Shown: positions 20,618 through 32,584, counted from the first letter of the stretch. The stretch: 64,000 nucleotides of DNA from Oidiodendron maius Zn (GCA_000827325.1 KN832875.1:1612001-1676000), one strand, 5' to 3'. Translations and numbers: made by a program. The notes: generated by a model from the sequence alone, not told the origin.

Positions 20618-22954
20618 ATGATGTCGACTGAGGATATCTCACTGGCATGGTCTGGAGTGTTCAAGGTCGCGCCCAAGAGCAACAGACCATTGCCAGGCGA
20701 CAAGATTCTTCTCCCTCAGTCCGCACTTGAACAATTATTAGCTGCATCGACAGTAATTGGCACCTCCGCTCCTAGACAAGTCGCGCCTTTTGACCCTTTC
20801 AACCCATACTCCCTAGCCGCCGCCCGGGCGGAGCAGTCACAATGGCGAGACACGCCGCAACAGCTCCCTCACCCTCTTACCTTTCGGCTTGTCAACTCAG
20901 AAAATGGTAATGTGGTGTATGCTGGCATAAGGGAGTTCTCGGCTGAGGAGGGCGAAGTGGGCCTGAGCAAATTTCTGCTCGAAGCACTCGGGGTTGCAGA
21001 ATCCGCAGAGTCGACGTCAACGTCAGGGTCAAACTCTAGAAGGGAAGGTGGATCGCCAGCTGATGCGATAGATCTCACGGACGATAGAACGATAGATCTG
21101 ACAAATAATGGTGGCGGGCCTGCAAGGATAACGGTTCACGCGAAGCAACTCCCTAAGGGGACATACGTGCGCCTACGTCCTTTAGAAGCAGGCTATAATC
21201 CGGAAGATTGGAAGGCATTGCTTGAACGTCACTTACGAGAGAACTTTACAACGTTAACAAATGGAGAAATCTTGACAGTTAGAGGATCCCGGTCGGAGGA
21301 ATTTCGCTTCCTTATAGACAAGTTTCTTCCCGAAGGCGACGGGATCTGTGTGGTAGATACGGATCTAGAGGTCGATATCGAGGCTCTCAATGAGGAACAG
21401 GCTCGAGAGACGATGAAGCAAATCATGAAGAAGGCACAAAATGCACCAGGATTGGCCGAGGGAAGCTCAATAGGTGGTAATATTGATGTGTGGAAGGCAT
21501 TCAATGGGCAAGTCTTAGAGGGAGAGTACGTTGATTTCGTGTTACCTTCATGGAACAAATCGCAGGCCCTAGATATCGAATTGATAGTCGATGACGGAGA
21601 CGACGTGGATCTACTTGTGAGTCCGCGCTCTGCACGCCAACGGGCTAGCCCACGCGAGAATGAACATGTCTGGAGCGACTTCAGTATGAAATCAACAAAG
21701 AGAATCCTTATCCAGCCGTCAAATGTCGGATTAGATGGAGCCGATGAACTATTAATCTCAGTGTCTGCCCGAAAATATAGAGACTCTTCTGAACGACCGC
21801 AAAAATTCTCGCTGCGTGCGAAAAATGTGCCGAAAGAGAACTTTCTTGACAGATCCAAGAATTCCATGTCTGTTGATGATCAAGGAGACAGTGACATGCA
21901 TAGTCCGGACGAAGAGCAATGCAAAAACTGTCATCAGTGGGTTCCAAAGCGTTCTATGATTCTGCATGAAAACTTCTGTCTGCGGAATAATATTCTCTGT
22001 CCCAACTGCGAAAATGTATTCCAGAAGAAGTCACAAGAATGGCAGAATCACTGGCATTGCCCACATGATTCTGAGTATGGCAACTCTCCTCAGAGCAAGG
22101 CAAAGCATGACGAGATATATCACATTGAACAAACTTGTCCTAACTGTCCTTATATCGCGGTGAATCTCGGGGACCTCGCCGCACACCGGACTTCCGTCTG
22201 TCCTGGCAAAATCATCCTCTGCCAATTTTGCCATCTCGAAGTTCCTCAAGAGGGAGATCCTTTCGACCCTTCTCCTGAATCATTGATATCAGGCCTCACA
22301 ACGCATGAGTTAGCAGACGGGGCTAGAACCACGGAATGCCACCTGTGCTCCAAAATTATTCGGCTCCGTGATATGGCCACACATTTGAAGCATCATGAAC
22401 TCGAGAAATCATCTAGATCGAGGCCTGCTATCTGTCGAAATGTGAACTGTGGCCGAACCTTAGATGGTGTGGGCAGAAATGGAGAAATAGGTACAGCGAC
22501 TAAGATGGGACAAGGTCCTGGAAATGAACTTGGGCTGTGCAGTATCTGCTTTGGACCTCTCTACGTCAGCATGCATGATCCAGAAGGGAAAGCTATGAAA
22601 CGACGAGTCGAACGTCGATACATATCTCAGCTTATCACAGGCTGTGGGAAAGCATGGTGCACGAATGAGGTTTGCAAGACCGCGAAGAGCAAAGTTGAGC
22701 AGTCTGCTTCCACCCTGACGACAAAGGATGCTCTTCCGATGGTGAAGCCATTGATGGACGTTTTAGGCGACCACAGCGCGCCCGTATATTTTTGTGTTGA
22801 TGAGACGAGCCAAAGAAGAAGAAAAGTGGCGGAGTTGCTCGCTGCTGAGAAAGTATATGATCTTGAATGGTGCATAGCGGCATGCGAAGCGGAGAATGGC
22901 AATCTAGATGGTGCGAGACAATGGTTAGAGAATTGGGCGCCGAAGAGATCCTGA
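20618..22954 (+). CDS. UFD1-domain protein with zinc fingers and AZUL-like module
   Basis: A single exon of 778 residues from ATG 20618 (MMSTEDISLAWSGVF). The frame is open upstream, but no earlier in-frame ATG exists. The N-terminal about 300 residues match the UFD1 double-psi barrel fold: LPGDKILLPQSALEQLL, LTFRLVNSENGNVVYAGIREF, then VRLRPLEAGYNPEDWKALLERHLRENFTTL in two pieces around residue 195. Residues about 430-600 carry spaced Cys/His pairs (CKNCHQWVPKRSMILHENFC, CPNC, CQFC, CHLC) like TRAF-type fingers. Near residue 670-690 ISQLITGCGKAWCTNEVCK resembles the AZUL zinc finger of UBE3A-type ligases. The end looks like a small helical UBA-like domain. Canonical yeast Ufd1 is half this size and lacks these, so this is likely a fungal paralogue acting in ubiquitin-dependent segregase or ERAD steps. 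Confidence 0.85.
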   Translation: MMSTEDISLAWSGVFKVAPKSNRPLPGDKILLPQSALEQLLAASTVIGTSAPRQVAPFDPFNPYSLAAARAEQSQWRDTPQQLPHPLTFRLVNSENGNVVYAGIREFSAEEGEVGLSKFLLEALGVAESAESTSTSGSNSRREGGSPADAIDLTDDRTIDLTNNGGGPARITVHAKQLPKGTYVRLRPLEAGYNPEDWKALLERHLRENFTTLTNGEILTVRGSRSEEFRFLIDKFLPEGDGICVVDTDLEVDIEALNEEQARETMKQIMKKAQNAPGLAEGSSIGGNIDVWKAFNGQVLEGEYVDFVLPSWNKSQALDIELIVDDGDDVDLLVSPRSARQRASPRENEHVWSDFSMKSTKRILIQPSNVGLDGADELLISVSARKYRDSSERPQKFSLRAKNVPKENFLDRSKNSMSVDDQGDSDMHSPDEEQCKNCHQWVPKRSMILHENFCLRNNILCPNCENVFQKKSQEWQNHWHCPHDSEYGNSPQSKAKHDEIYHIEQTCPNCPYIAVNLGDLAAHRTSVCPGKIILCQFCHLEVPQEGDPFDPSPESLISGLTTHELADGARTTECHLCSKIIRLRDMATHLKHHELEKSSRSRPAICRNVNCGRTLDGVGRNGEIGTATKMGQGPGNELGLCSICFGPLYVSMHDPEGKAMKRRVERRYISQLITGCGKAWCTNEVCKTAKSKVEQSASTLTTKDALPMVKPLMDVLGDHSAPVYFCVDETSQRRRKVAELLAAEKVYDLEWCIAACEAENGNLDGARQWLENWAPKRS

Positions 22955-23371
22955 AACTCATGATGCTTAGTCAAGCAAGACACAGAAACAATTCTTCTAT
23001 GTTTATGATAAAATAGAAGAAGGGATTGTATAGTTGTAAGGCGTTCAGAGGGGGCATAGCGAGTGTTGTTGAATCATTTGATGACGGTAATGGCGGCGTC
23101 GACAAGATAGTGATATGCCAACAAATCGGTTTTTATCATAAAGTCTATGAAATTCCATACGATATTTTTTTAACCGAGCTAGAACAAGACTTTTAATCCA
23201 ATCCCATTGACAGCGCGTAATCCGGATCGTGTGACATTGATGACTCTCCAGACAGGAGCTTTTGAGACGTGGCGGGCAATAAAAGAACCGAAGAATCATT
23301 GTTCTTCTGTTCATACAATTAACGGTTAGTCTTCATCTATGCACCGCTGAACCAAGGCCAGCAATAATACA
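22955..23371. other. Short intergenic region
   Basis: About 420 bp between two genes on the same strand. No feature supported. Confidence 0.4.
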
Positions 23372-24327
23372 ATGCCCTCATCTGTATCTGATGATTCCAT
23401 CCCTCCAGCTCCTCCACCATGGAAGCTAGAAGGAACAGTCTATACCTTCCTAACATACACATCTTCCAAAGCCGCCGGCTACCTGAAATCGAATAAAGCT
23501 TTTATGTACTCCCCACTAGAAGCGGGCTCGAGTTTCGCAAGTGGCGAATTCCTCGGCGGGATTGGCATGGTACAGGTTATCAGGTACGCAGACACCCCAG
23601 TGGGGCCATACGACGAGCTCGTGGTTGTTCCAGGGTCGTTCGGTTATCGCAGAGAGACTGCTTCTGGGAATCGGAAAATCATGAAAGAGGAGAAGAATCA
23701 GAGAGCCACAAGGGTATACGTTAGTCAGAAGCAAACCTGCTGGAATGGAAGGAAAAGTCAGTTCTTCCGTGTTTCGCATATGAAATCATGCTCGATGCTA
23801 ATTATTTATCTCAAGACTGGAGTATACCGAAGCACCTAGCTCGCTTCTCCTTTAAGACGCTTCCAGGAAATGGCATCTCCATCGCTGTCTTTCCGCACGA
23901 TGAGCCGATTTCCGAGTCAAGATCAAGCTCCTGGCCAATATTTACGGCCATTTATCAACCCATCTCGTATCTACCCAGATTTCCAATATCAACAATTCTT
24001 GCGAAACTCGTCGGGGTAGATGTAAGGCTCGCGCAACCACCGTTACCCCAGGGTGGGGAAGGGGCAGAGGAACTTGTGGGTGCAGATAAATGGCATCGGA
24101 TAACTCCATATGAATTCAGCTGGAGGGCCTCACTTGGTTGGTGGGATTTGAAGCAGGGGCATGCTACGGAAGAGGACCTTCTCTTGGCGACTCCCGACGA
24201 CAGAGAAGTAATAGAAAGCTCTGAGAACTTTTGGCCAGGAGTTGGGAGGTGGAGGATCGGGATGCTGATGGAAAATGCGATTATTGAATTTCCTGAAGGT
24301 GAGGAATGGGGAGGCCAAGAAAGTTAA
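23372..24327 (+). CDS. Acetoacetate-decarboxylase-like family protein
   Basis: Two exons, 23372-23756 and 23816-24327, are joined over a 59-nt intron (GTCAGT...CTCAAG) and give 298 residues. The join restores WNGRKNWSIPKHLARFSF, a contiguous family block. Other landmarks are PPPWKLEGTVYTFLTY, SFASGEFLGGIGMVQVIRYADTPVGPYDEL (quoted in part) and VVPGSFGY. The fold is that of acetoacetate decarboxylase-like proteins, a beta-cone with a buried active site. In true decarboxylases a lysine acts as Schiff base, but I cannot confirm the equivalent residue here. Fungal members are largely uncharacterised and may act on other beta-keto or lactone substrates. No signal peptide is seen. Confidence 0.8.
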
Positions 24328-25151
24328 AATTCGTTCTGTCCAAATAGAATTCTAGAAAAAAAGGAATATTTATAAAGATTCCCACATTGAAAGCTTAGGT
24401 TTAGCCATTCGCGTCCACTGAGATCACAACGTCGAAGGGCATGAGGTGTTGGGTGCTTCTCATAGAAGCTATGCGTGCAAATCGTCGAAGGTGTGGCCCT
24501 CCAGAGCTGTCAATCGAGGCAACCTTAGAATTGAGACCGGTTACTGAGTCACATTGCAGTTCTTCAAATTCTCCCAGTTCACTTATGTTTGCTGCACAAA
24601 GTCACGTCTATACCAAACCGTCTGAATTATAAAACTACATCGGTTGGACAGTTCTATCTACATTCCCGGAAAAGCTCGTCTAGTTTTAAGGAAATGCGAT
24701 ACTGTGGAAATCTAGATGCTGATTTCCAAATCAACCTTAGACGAAGAGCTGTTCGAATTTAGGTGGAGAATGGCAAACAAATTACTGTAATGATATCCCA
24801 TCAGCCACACACCTTGGTAGTAAGTTAACATCTGTAGGGAAGAGGGCATTGGTTTAGTGCGTCCGTAATATACCGAAGCTCCCGCTGTTTGTGGGGCATA
24901 TTTGGCTTGTATGACATCCCAACCTCACATTTTCAAGGGTAATTGCGCAGGTCAGTGACTCGGCTTAATATTGTTTCTACGTATGAGTTTCTTACGCGTC
25001 CACAATCTCACATCCAACTTTTAGACATGTGCGTACCGCATACCATTTTCTGAGAGTAGGTATTTTCCCTCTTAATTGAATTATGTTCTCGATATTCCCT
25101 ACAACCAAGGTTCATATTCCCAATCAGGGTACAATTGAGCTTCACTTAATC
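24328..25151. other. Intergenic region
   Basis: About 820 bp, moderately AT-rich, before the decayed GMC gene. No gene supported. Confidence 0.4.
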
Positions 25152-26964
25152 ATGTTGCTTTTCTAAAAGCTTATACGGTGGATTCTGTTGGTACCTTCTG
25201 TTGCTGCGTCTCAAGCGTCCCCTCTAGAATTCGACTACATTATTGTCGGTGGAGGGATTTGCGGTCTCGCTGTTGAAAATAGACTTTCAAAGCTTTCGAA
25301 TATCATCGTTGCGATTATCGAGGCTAGTGGAGAGGTGGAAAATAATCCCAATGTGACAGTTATCGAGAATTTCCTGAAGGCAATTGGGACACAAATTGAT
25401 TGGCAGTATCTGTCTACAAACTAGACTTACGCTTCGTCGCAGAGAATTCTGTACATATCTGGGAAAGCTCTTGGAGGGTCGAGTACAATTATGGTGAGGT
25501 CTCCTTGCCGAAAAGAGACCAACTGATGAGAAAGGAACGAATTATGTTCGCGCTGAGCAGGCACAAATTGACTCTTGGGAAACGATTGGAAACCAAGGGT
25601 GGAATTGGGAAAGTCTCTTTCCATACTATAAAAAGAGCGAGCATTTCGATGCACCCACTACTGCGCAATTTGCAGCCAGAGCCACATTCTTGACAGTAGA
25701 TCATGGCAGGCATTAGACATGCCCCATAATACTGATGCTAATGGAGGTAGTGTTCGTGGATTCACCGTGTGGCAGAGTACATTTGAAAGAGATGCAAACG
25801 TACGTGAGGACGCCGCAAGAGTGTATTATTATCCTATTCAGAATCGGTCCAATCTCCGCGTTTTCCTCAACACTACTGTGAGCTAAATCAATTGGAAAGA
25901 TGGTAGTGTATTGGTTGCAAAGGGAGTAGAAACATTTTTTCAAGGACCGATCGAATAGTTATCTTGATGCAAGGAAGGATGTCATTGTGTCAGCCGCGTC
26001 GCTGAGGTCACCTGCCGTTCTAGAATTGTCAGGAATTGGGAATCCACTGTACGGATTTCCTTTTCTCTTTAAACGGAGTACAAGGCTAACTATTATTGAA
26101 TCTTAAAGAAGTATGGAATTCAGATCAAGGTTGACCTCCCGGCGTAGGGGAGAACCTTCAAGACCAACCTAATACTGCGCTCGGTGTCGCACCAAACACT
26201 ACGTTTAATGGAACCATGGAATACGTTACTTACAGCTCAGTATCATATTTCTTCGGGAATATGCCTCATCTAGATACTGATTCACTGGCTTTGCAGGTAT
26301 CCAAGGCCGTCAACAATTCCGTCAGTTCATCCGCTCTCAAAACCTTATTTGGAATTCAATATAGTCTTCTTTCTCAAGGCGTTCCTGATGCAGAGACCGC
26401 GATCGACACGACCATACAATACGACAGTGGCCCAAGTGCTGTTCTAAGCTCTGCTTCCTTTGTCTTGCTGCCCTTCTCTCGTTGGAATGTTCATATTGGG
26501 TTCCCAGGTCCATTGACATATCCAATTCTAAACCCCAATTATTTTCTAGCCGAATTTGATCTCGATGTTCAAATTGTTATTGCGAAATAGACTTAGAAAT
26601 TTTAGGGGACGCAACCAATTGGTAATGCTAGAAACGAAATATATTCCGGTTTTGCTCCTGCTCCTGCTCCTGCGACAAATCAACAATGGGGGGAATGTAT
26701 CAAAAGCGCATGTAAGAAGTCTCCGACTTTTCTCTGGCATATCTAATAGTTCAAGTTACTGCAAATTATCATCCACCCGGAACAACATCAATGATGCCAA
26801 AGGAGTCGGGCGGAGTGGTGGACAATCGCTTGAAGGTCTATGGCGCCGCAAATGTTCTTGTGGTGGATGCTTCGATATTCTCATTCTAAGTTAGTGGGCA
26901 ACTGAGCAGTACGGTATACGCTGTTGCAGAGAAAGCTGTGGAGCTTATCAAGGAAGATGTATAG
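25152..26964 (+). pseudogene. GMC oxidoreductase (secreted, FAD-dependent) pseudogene
   Basis: A complete but broken gene. It begins MLLF then TAA (25164), followed by a signal-peptide-like KLIRWILLVPSVAAS. The FAD dinucleotide motif DYIIVGGGICGLAVENRLS is at about residue 30, with IIEASGEVENNPN and IGTQIDWQY next. Homology resumes in shifted frames through GNQGWNWESLFPYYKKSEHFDAP, VGENLQDQPNTALGVAPN, a central domain at 26216-26590, NRLKVYGAANVLVVDASIF and the C-terminal SSTVYAVAEKAVELI, stop 26962. Stops at 25164, 25422, 25884 and 26886 all replace a Gln codon (CAA/CAG to TAA/TAG), and a cluster of TAG codons lies near 26588-26610. At least one 1-base deletion is near 26140. Intact members oxidise alcohols or sugars, releasing hydrogen peroxide. 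Confidence 0.88.
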
Positions 26965-28157
26965 TATATAGAGAGTAAAGAGTCCCGTATAAGATATGTA
27001 TTTAGGTTAAAAACATCCTTATACCATTTACACCTCCTTATAGCCCTTTGATATGCTAGACAACGAGCTTGTCTTACCTATAGGACGTGTATATCTTGTC
27101 TATATATCTGAATATCTAGTATACCTATTAGAACAGAGCCGCGGGCCACTCTGTGGCCCTACGCTAGCTGCCACTGCTTCTATAATGCATGTGCACTAGC
27201 AATAAGATATACCGCGCAGTACACGATTTCCCTCTTAATAGGTACAGCTACTAGAGACTAACATATCGTGTCTGCCACCCGTAATCAAGCCTACCGCGCC
27301 GCAGGTGCTGCTATCGCGAATATAGAAGCACGAGAAGAGACGAGGGAGAACCCACGTAAGAGGGAGAGAGCGGGCAAAGGTAATACCATGATAGCTCCCT
27401 TTTCTAGTAATTTCACATTTGTAGGCTTTACAAAAATAGAAAATCCTCTTTTTCCATTCCTGCAGCATATACTACATGAAGTTTTCAAGCCGTTCATTTA
27501 TCGCGTGACTTTGCTGAACTGCCTGTACGTCGCTGATTTCAGGAAACCTCAGTCCCTAAAGCCTTAGCTGCGTCTTTCATGCTAGAATATGCAGCCGATA
27601 TAGCATAGAAGTTTAGCGGGGTATTCTCTTCCATAATCTCGTGCAATGGATATTCATGACGGCACCCAAAGTCGGGTAATATTTAGACAATACGAAGTAT
27701 TTGGCGTCAGGATGCGAAGCGGAATATCAATTTCTCTGGAGGGGTTTGCTTGTCGCTTCTTAATTATCTGCCGTTTGTAAAGCGTTCCTAATTTCTGTTG
27801 CCCGGCACCTGTTTCCATCTATATACCAGTATCATTTTCATGCTGCGTGCTTCCCTGCAACGCTAAGCGAACCCCTTTTAATCCTGACGGACGCTTAATT
27901 TATATAGCTGTCCTGCAAGAGATAATGTAACTATACCGTAGGGAAATACTGATATATCGAAACGGGCTTATTAATTACGCGTCGGACGGCCCATACTAAG
28001 TCCACAATATCTACCTACAGATTTTTTAGGGGTGTGACATTTTTGCCTGAAGTTTAAGGATCAAATAATCTATCGCGTGATCACGTGTTGACATGGTTGG
28101 GTGAAATCGGGGTAATCTGGCTACAATTTCGACTGACCTACGAACGACATTATCGCC
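26965..28157. other. Intergenic, decayed sequence
   Basis: About 1.2 kb with stops in all frames. AT-rich parts occur near 27000-27120. A short frame at 27268-27567 has no recognised domain. No terminal repeats or target-site duplications could be matched by eye. Confidence 0.4.
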
Positions 28158-29807
28158 ATGTCCGCAGCGAAGGGGGTTCCAGACGCAAAGGAACCTGGTG
28201 GGAGGGATACGGGTGATGAATTTGCGCCCTCCAAAGCTGCCAATGTCTCGTCGACCAGAAAAGAACCGCCACCTGAAAAGCCGGAAAGCATACGACTTCG
28301 ATACCAGGTCCTCCTCTCTTTCTGGGCGATTATAATACTGCTGGGTTTGCCAATATGGTGGGCAACGACGTCGATATACAGGGCCCCTCTGCCAATGGAG
28401 CAGATGATGGATTGGGCGGACGGCAAAGTATGTTGAGCTTTCAAAATCGTCACGAGCAGTCACTGATGGCAACAGGCGTGTAGACCAGTTTTCCCACTTC
28501 GAATATCGATAGAGGCGCACTCGTTACAAGATCAAGAAGCCCAGCATCTTCTGCGAACCACTCAGCATGCTCTAGATGACCTGAATGATTTTTCTGCGCA
28601 CCACCTGCGACTGCAACTCTCTCCTTCTCCAAATGTCTCTTCCAAAGGGGATGTGGCGTCAACAGGAGCTCTAGACGAAGAGGTAGCTCTAACGATCAGA
28701 CTATTGAAAGGTGATACGTTCCAAGCGTCTCTGCAGGATTACTTTCCTGTGTTAGATATCTTTTATACCCCAAATCAAGTTCCCTCGCTTTCCATACCCA
28801 CGCCAGCCCTCGCTACATTTATCGCAAATACATTGCAACAGATCTTTGCAGAGGAACAAGCCATGATTGCACATCTTCTCTCCACAAGCTCTGCACCGCC
28901 GGAAAGAAGCCCCAAAACATTGGCTCCAAATGTAGCAGCTTCGCTGTCCAAATGGACAACGCGATCCATGAAATATTCCAGGACCTACCACCTCACATTC
29001 TCACTCTTTACGCCAACTGCCACACCTTCTACATGGGATATCGAAGCCGCACTGGAGGAGCACATGAAACCGTTGTTAGAGAGCTTCTCTGCCATTAGCA
29101 ACTTCACTATTGATACACAAGTCCAACTATATGCGACTCCCGGGGTCGGTGGTACGGTCTTGAAGAAGGAAGATCTAAGTGCCTTTATAAATGCTGCTGA
29201 GTGGCCATTGAGTCCGAGTATAGGTGGCGCTCCCACAGTGAATTTCCTTATCTATACTGGGGATATGGAAGTCGAGGGCGGCGGGAAGAGCTGGCTCATC
29301 CCGCAATGGGGTGGCGTCGTAATTCAGTCTGATGTATCAGACCTTCGACCGGCGATGCTTATTTTCTCCAACCAACTCATGTCATTACTTGGGGCTCCGG
29401 AATCAGGATCTCTTCCCTTGCGTCTAATGACAATGGTGCGAGTGCGAAGTGCTAGCTTGCTGTTGAAGGCGAGCGGTACGCTCGGGAGCTTGGCGCGTCT
29501 GACCTTGGCTCTCCCGTCGATCAGCATCCCTCAGAGTGTAGCCGAGGGTGTATATACGACGATAGAGCATCTCAGCAAGGCATGCGAGGGTCTGGGAGGA
29601 AAAGAAGGCCTGGAACACGCCCGAATCGCGGAGGAAGCTGCTGAAAAGGCCTTCTTCGAGAAGAGCATGGTTGGCCAGGTGTACTTCCCCGACGAGCACA
29701 AGGTAGCAGTGTACCTACCGCTCCTGGGGCCGATTGGCGTACCTCTAGTGATGGTGGTGCTGAAGGAAGCGAAGGCGTGGAGGAAGCGGAGGAGAGCAGG
29801 TAGTTAA
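28158..29807 (+). CDS. GPI17: GPI transamidase component PIG-S (GPI17 type)
   Basis: Exons 28158-28427 and 28476-29807, with a 48-nt GTATGT...CAACAG intron, give 533 residues. A disordered charged N-tail precedes the first membrane segment (YQVLLSFWAIIILLGLPIWW, about residues 50-69). The conserved TTSIYRAPLPMEQM follows, then a long luminal domain with LTFSLFTPTATPSTWDIEAAL, LNFLIY-like segment NFLIYTG, SWLIPQWGGVVI, and a second membrane segment near the C-terminus (LPLLGPIGVPLVMVVL) before a basic KKxx-like end (WRKRRRAGS). This two-span topology and these blocks match PIG-S. The protein is part of the ER GPI-transamidase that attaches GPI anchors. Length agrees with fungal homologues. Confidence 0.93.
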
Positions 29808-30592
29808 TCTCGGAGGAAAGATACCCACGAAATCCACTGTTGTATTACTGCATGCAGATTTTGCGCCCGTCTTGAATTATATTTGCTCTCAAACAAAGAG
29901 CTCTGTACGAAGTTTGAGCAAGGCCATCATCCCAGCTCGGACTCAGAAGGCATGACGGTGCCCTTAATCCACCTGGTGTTACGTAGAACCGAATACCCGT
30001 TCAGCTGCCAGTGTTGGTTCAGCGGTTATCGCTAACCGTATAACGGAGTCACTGCCTCGTTTATCTATTGGAGACCGGCCTGTGCTCTCCTCTCTGAACT
30101 CAGTATCGCCTACTGCGCAAGTATGGCTTCTCCTCTCAAACAGGCACAGCCTCCTCCACATGCTGCAGCTCCACGGCCAACTATTACCCCGCGAACACTT
30201 CAGGGAGCGTCGACGTGCCGCTGGCGAGATGGGGTAGACTAGCATTTTAACCTCGGCACGGCGTCATGCTTTTAACCATATCCGACGTGCTGATGGCGAC
30301 GAAGGAAACGGTACGCAACCCAAGTCGGAGGCTCTTCTGCTTTATGTCCGTCATATACAAGCATTCTTCGAGGCGAGCTGAAGTGTTGAATTGCGGTTAA
30401 GGAGTCAGCTCCAGATGACTCGGGGTTCCCAGCTCTCCTTATAAGCATCAGGGGCGGTCTTGTCTCATCATCATCAACAGCCAGCCACCACATCATCATT
30501 CTTTCCCCGTAGCTTGAGAAGCATTGATTGCGGCCCCTTGCCGTGGCTAAAGCAAGCTACTTTGTGTCGTTACGTCCTACATCTTCAATTCT
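29808..30592. other. Intergenic region
   Basis: About 790 bp between PIG-S and the FAT1-like gene, same strand. No supported gene; small open frames on the minus strand at 29979-30499 lack domain signal. Confidence 0.4.
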
Positions 30593-32584
30593 ATGATGCC
30601 GGGTAGCCCCATCCCCCATATCCACGGTGCCAACTCCTTGCTAACCTACATTCAACAGTTCCGCTGGCTCTAGCAGCGCCGGCTGCGGTAGCTGGTCTGG
30701 CGTATCTCAGCGCTAAAACAGATGTCTACCATGACTATCGTACCGTGGGCAGTGCCCTCAAGGCCTCGATCATGACCCGCCTGAAAGAGAGATGGGATCG
30801 CCTCAACATCTTCTATACCCTCGAAAGTCACGCCCAAGGGAAACTAGCAAACGATATTTTCCTTATCTTCGAAGGGCGACGGTGGACGTACAAGGAGACG
30901 TATGACTTGGTGTTAAAATATGGGACATGGCTGTCGAAGAAGTACCACGTCAAATCCAAGCAGATCGTGGCGATGGATTTCATGAACTCAGAGAAATTTA
31001 TCTTTGTCTGGTTCGGTCTATGGAGTATTGGCGCAAAGCCGGCTTTCATCAATTACAACCTTACAGGAAAGGCGCTATCGCACTGTGTTCGAGTATCGTC
31101 AGCGCGCTTATGTCTCGTTGACCCTCAGGTTGGGAATTGCGTTACCACAGACATTCGAAGGGAGCTGCCCAATGTAGAATTTATTATTTTCACACCAGAG
31201 CTAGAGACTGAGGTAATGGCTATAGAAGGCGTTCGGGCACCAGACTCGGCGCGTTCGGAAGACAAGTCGCAGAATATGGCGAAGCTGGTCTTCACTAGTG
31301 GCACTACGGGCCTTCCAAAGCCTGCGATAGTTAGTTGGACAAAGACTAATGTTGGTGCAATGCTCATCACCAACTGGGCATCCATTAACAGATCGGATGT
31401 CTTTTACACTGTGAGATAACCCAACTCTCTTATTTGTGGACTGCGCTAATTTCACCTAGAGCATGCCCCTCTACCACTCCTCTGCCTCTATCCTCGGGCT
31501 TACTGCCGCCCTTCATGCTGGCGCAACAATTTGCATCGGGAAGAAATTCTCCACCAAGACGTTTTGGGCCGAATGTCGCGAGTCGAATGCCACGATCATC
31601 CAGTATGTTGGCGAGACATGCCGATACCTCCTGGCAGCGCCTCCGGAGATAGATCCCATAACTGGTGAAAATCTGGACAAGAAGAATTCTGTTCGGATGG
31701 CAGTGGGTAACGGGCTCCGACCCGAGATATGGAACCGATTCAAGGAGAGATTCGGGATAGATACTATCTCCGAATTCTACGCTGCGACAGAGGGTGCATC
31801 GGGCTCTTTCAACTACTCCAGGAATGACTACAGTCGAGGCGCGATTGGACGCAACGGTTTCTTTGGCTGGCTCCTCTTGCGACGGACCTGGCACATTGTC
31901 GAACTTGACTGGGAGACAGAGATGCCTTGGCGTGATCAGGTAACTGGATTCTGCAAAAAGGTCAAACCCGGCGAGCCCGGTGAGATGCTTTACAAGCTAG
32001 ATGAGACCGACATCCAGCGAACGTTCCAGGGTTACTATAATAACAAGAAATCCACGGAGGGAAAGATTATCCGAGACGTCTTCGTTAAGGGTGATGCGTT
32101 CTTCCGCACAGGAGACGTCATCTCTTGGGACAACTATGGACGGTCTTTCTTCAGCGATCGCATTGGTGACACTTTCCGCTGGAAGGGCGAGAATGTGTCT
32201 ACCAACGAGGTCTCCGAGGCCTTGAGCACGCATCCTGCTATCCAGGAGGCCAATGTATATGGCGTGGAACTGCCGCATCACGACGGACGCGCTGGCTGCG
32301 TGGCAATGACACTGTCAGAGAAGCCGAGCGAGAATCTCATGGCATCGTTGGCAGAGCATGCTCAGCGCACACTGCCACGCTACGCGGTCCCGCTATTTGT
32401 GCGCTTGCCCAAGGAGATGCAGACGACGGGTACGAATAAACAGCAGAAGCACGTGGTGCGGTCACAAGGTGTCGATCCTAAGAAAACGGAGGGTGATGAG
32501 TTCTTCTGGTTGAAGAGTGGAAAGTATGTGCCGTTCAAACGCAGCGATTGGGAAGAATTAAGAGTTGGGAGGGTGAAGTTGTAG
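30593..32584 (+). CDS. FAT1: Very-long-chain acyl-CoA synthetase / fatty-acid transport protein (FAT1 family)
   Basis: Three exons, 30593-30602, 30659-31410 and 31460-32584, give 628 residues. Exon 1 is only 10 nt (ATG ATG CCG G), and the splice continues PLALAAPAAVAGLAYLSA as an N-terminal membrane segment. The ATP/AMP motif is LVFTSGTTGLPKPAIVSWTK (about residue 215). Further blocks are SMPLYHSSASILGLTAAL at the second splice, VGNGLRPEIWNRFKERFGI, EFYAATEGASG, FRTGDVISWDNYGR and the FATP/VLACS signature DTFRWKGENVSTNEVSEAL (about residue 490). The enzyme activates very-long-chain fatty acids with CoA and couples this to uptake at the ER/plasma membrane/peroxisome. An intact catalytic frame argues for function. 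Confidence 0.94.

Noticed and set aside
27268-27567. Possible transposase remnant (charged Arg/Glu stretch)
   Set aside because: No catalytic motif, no terminal repeats found by eye; evidence too thin.
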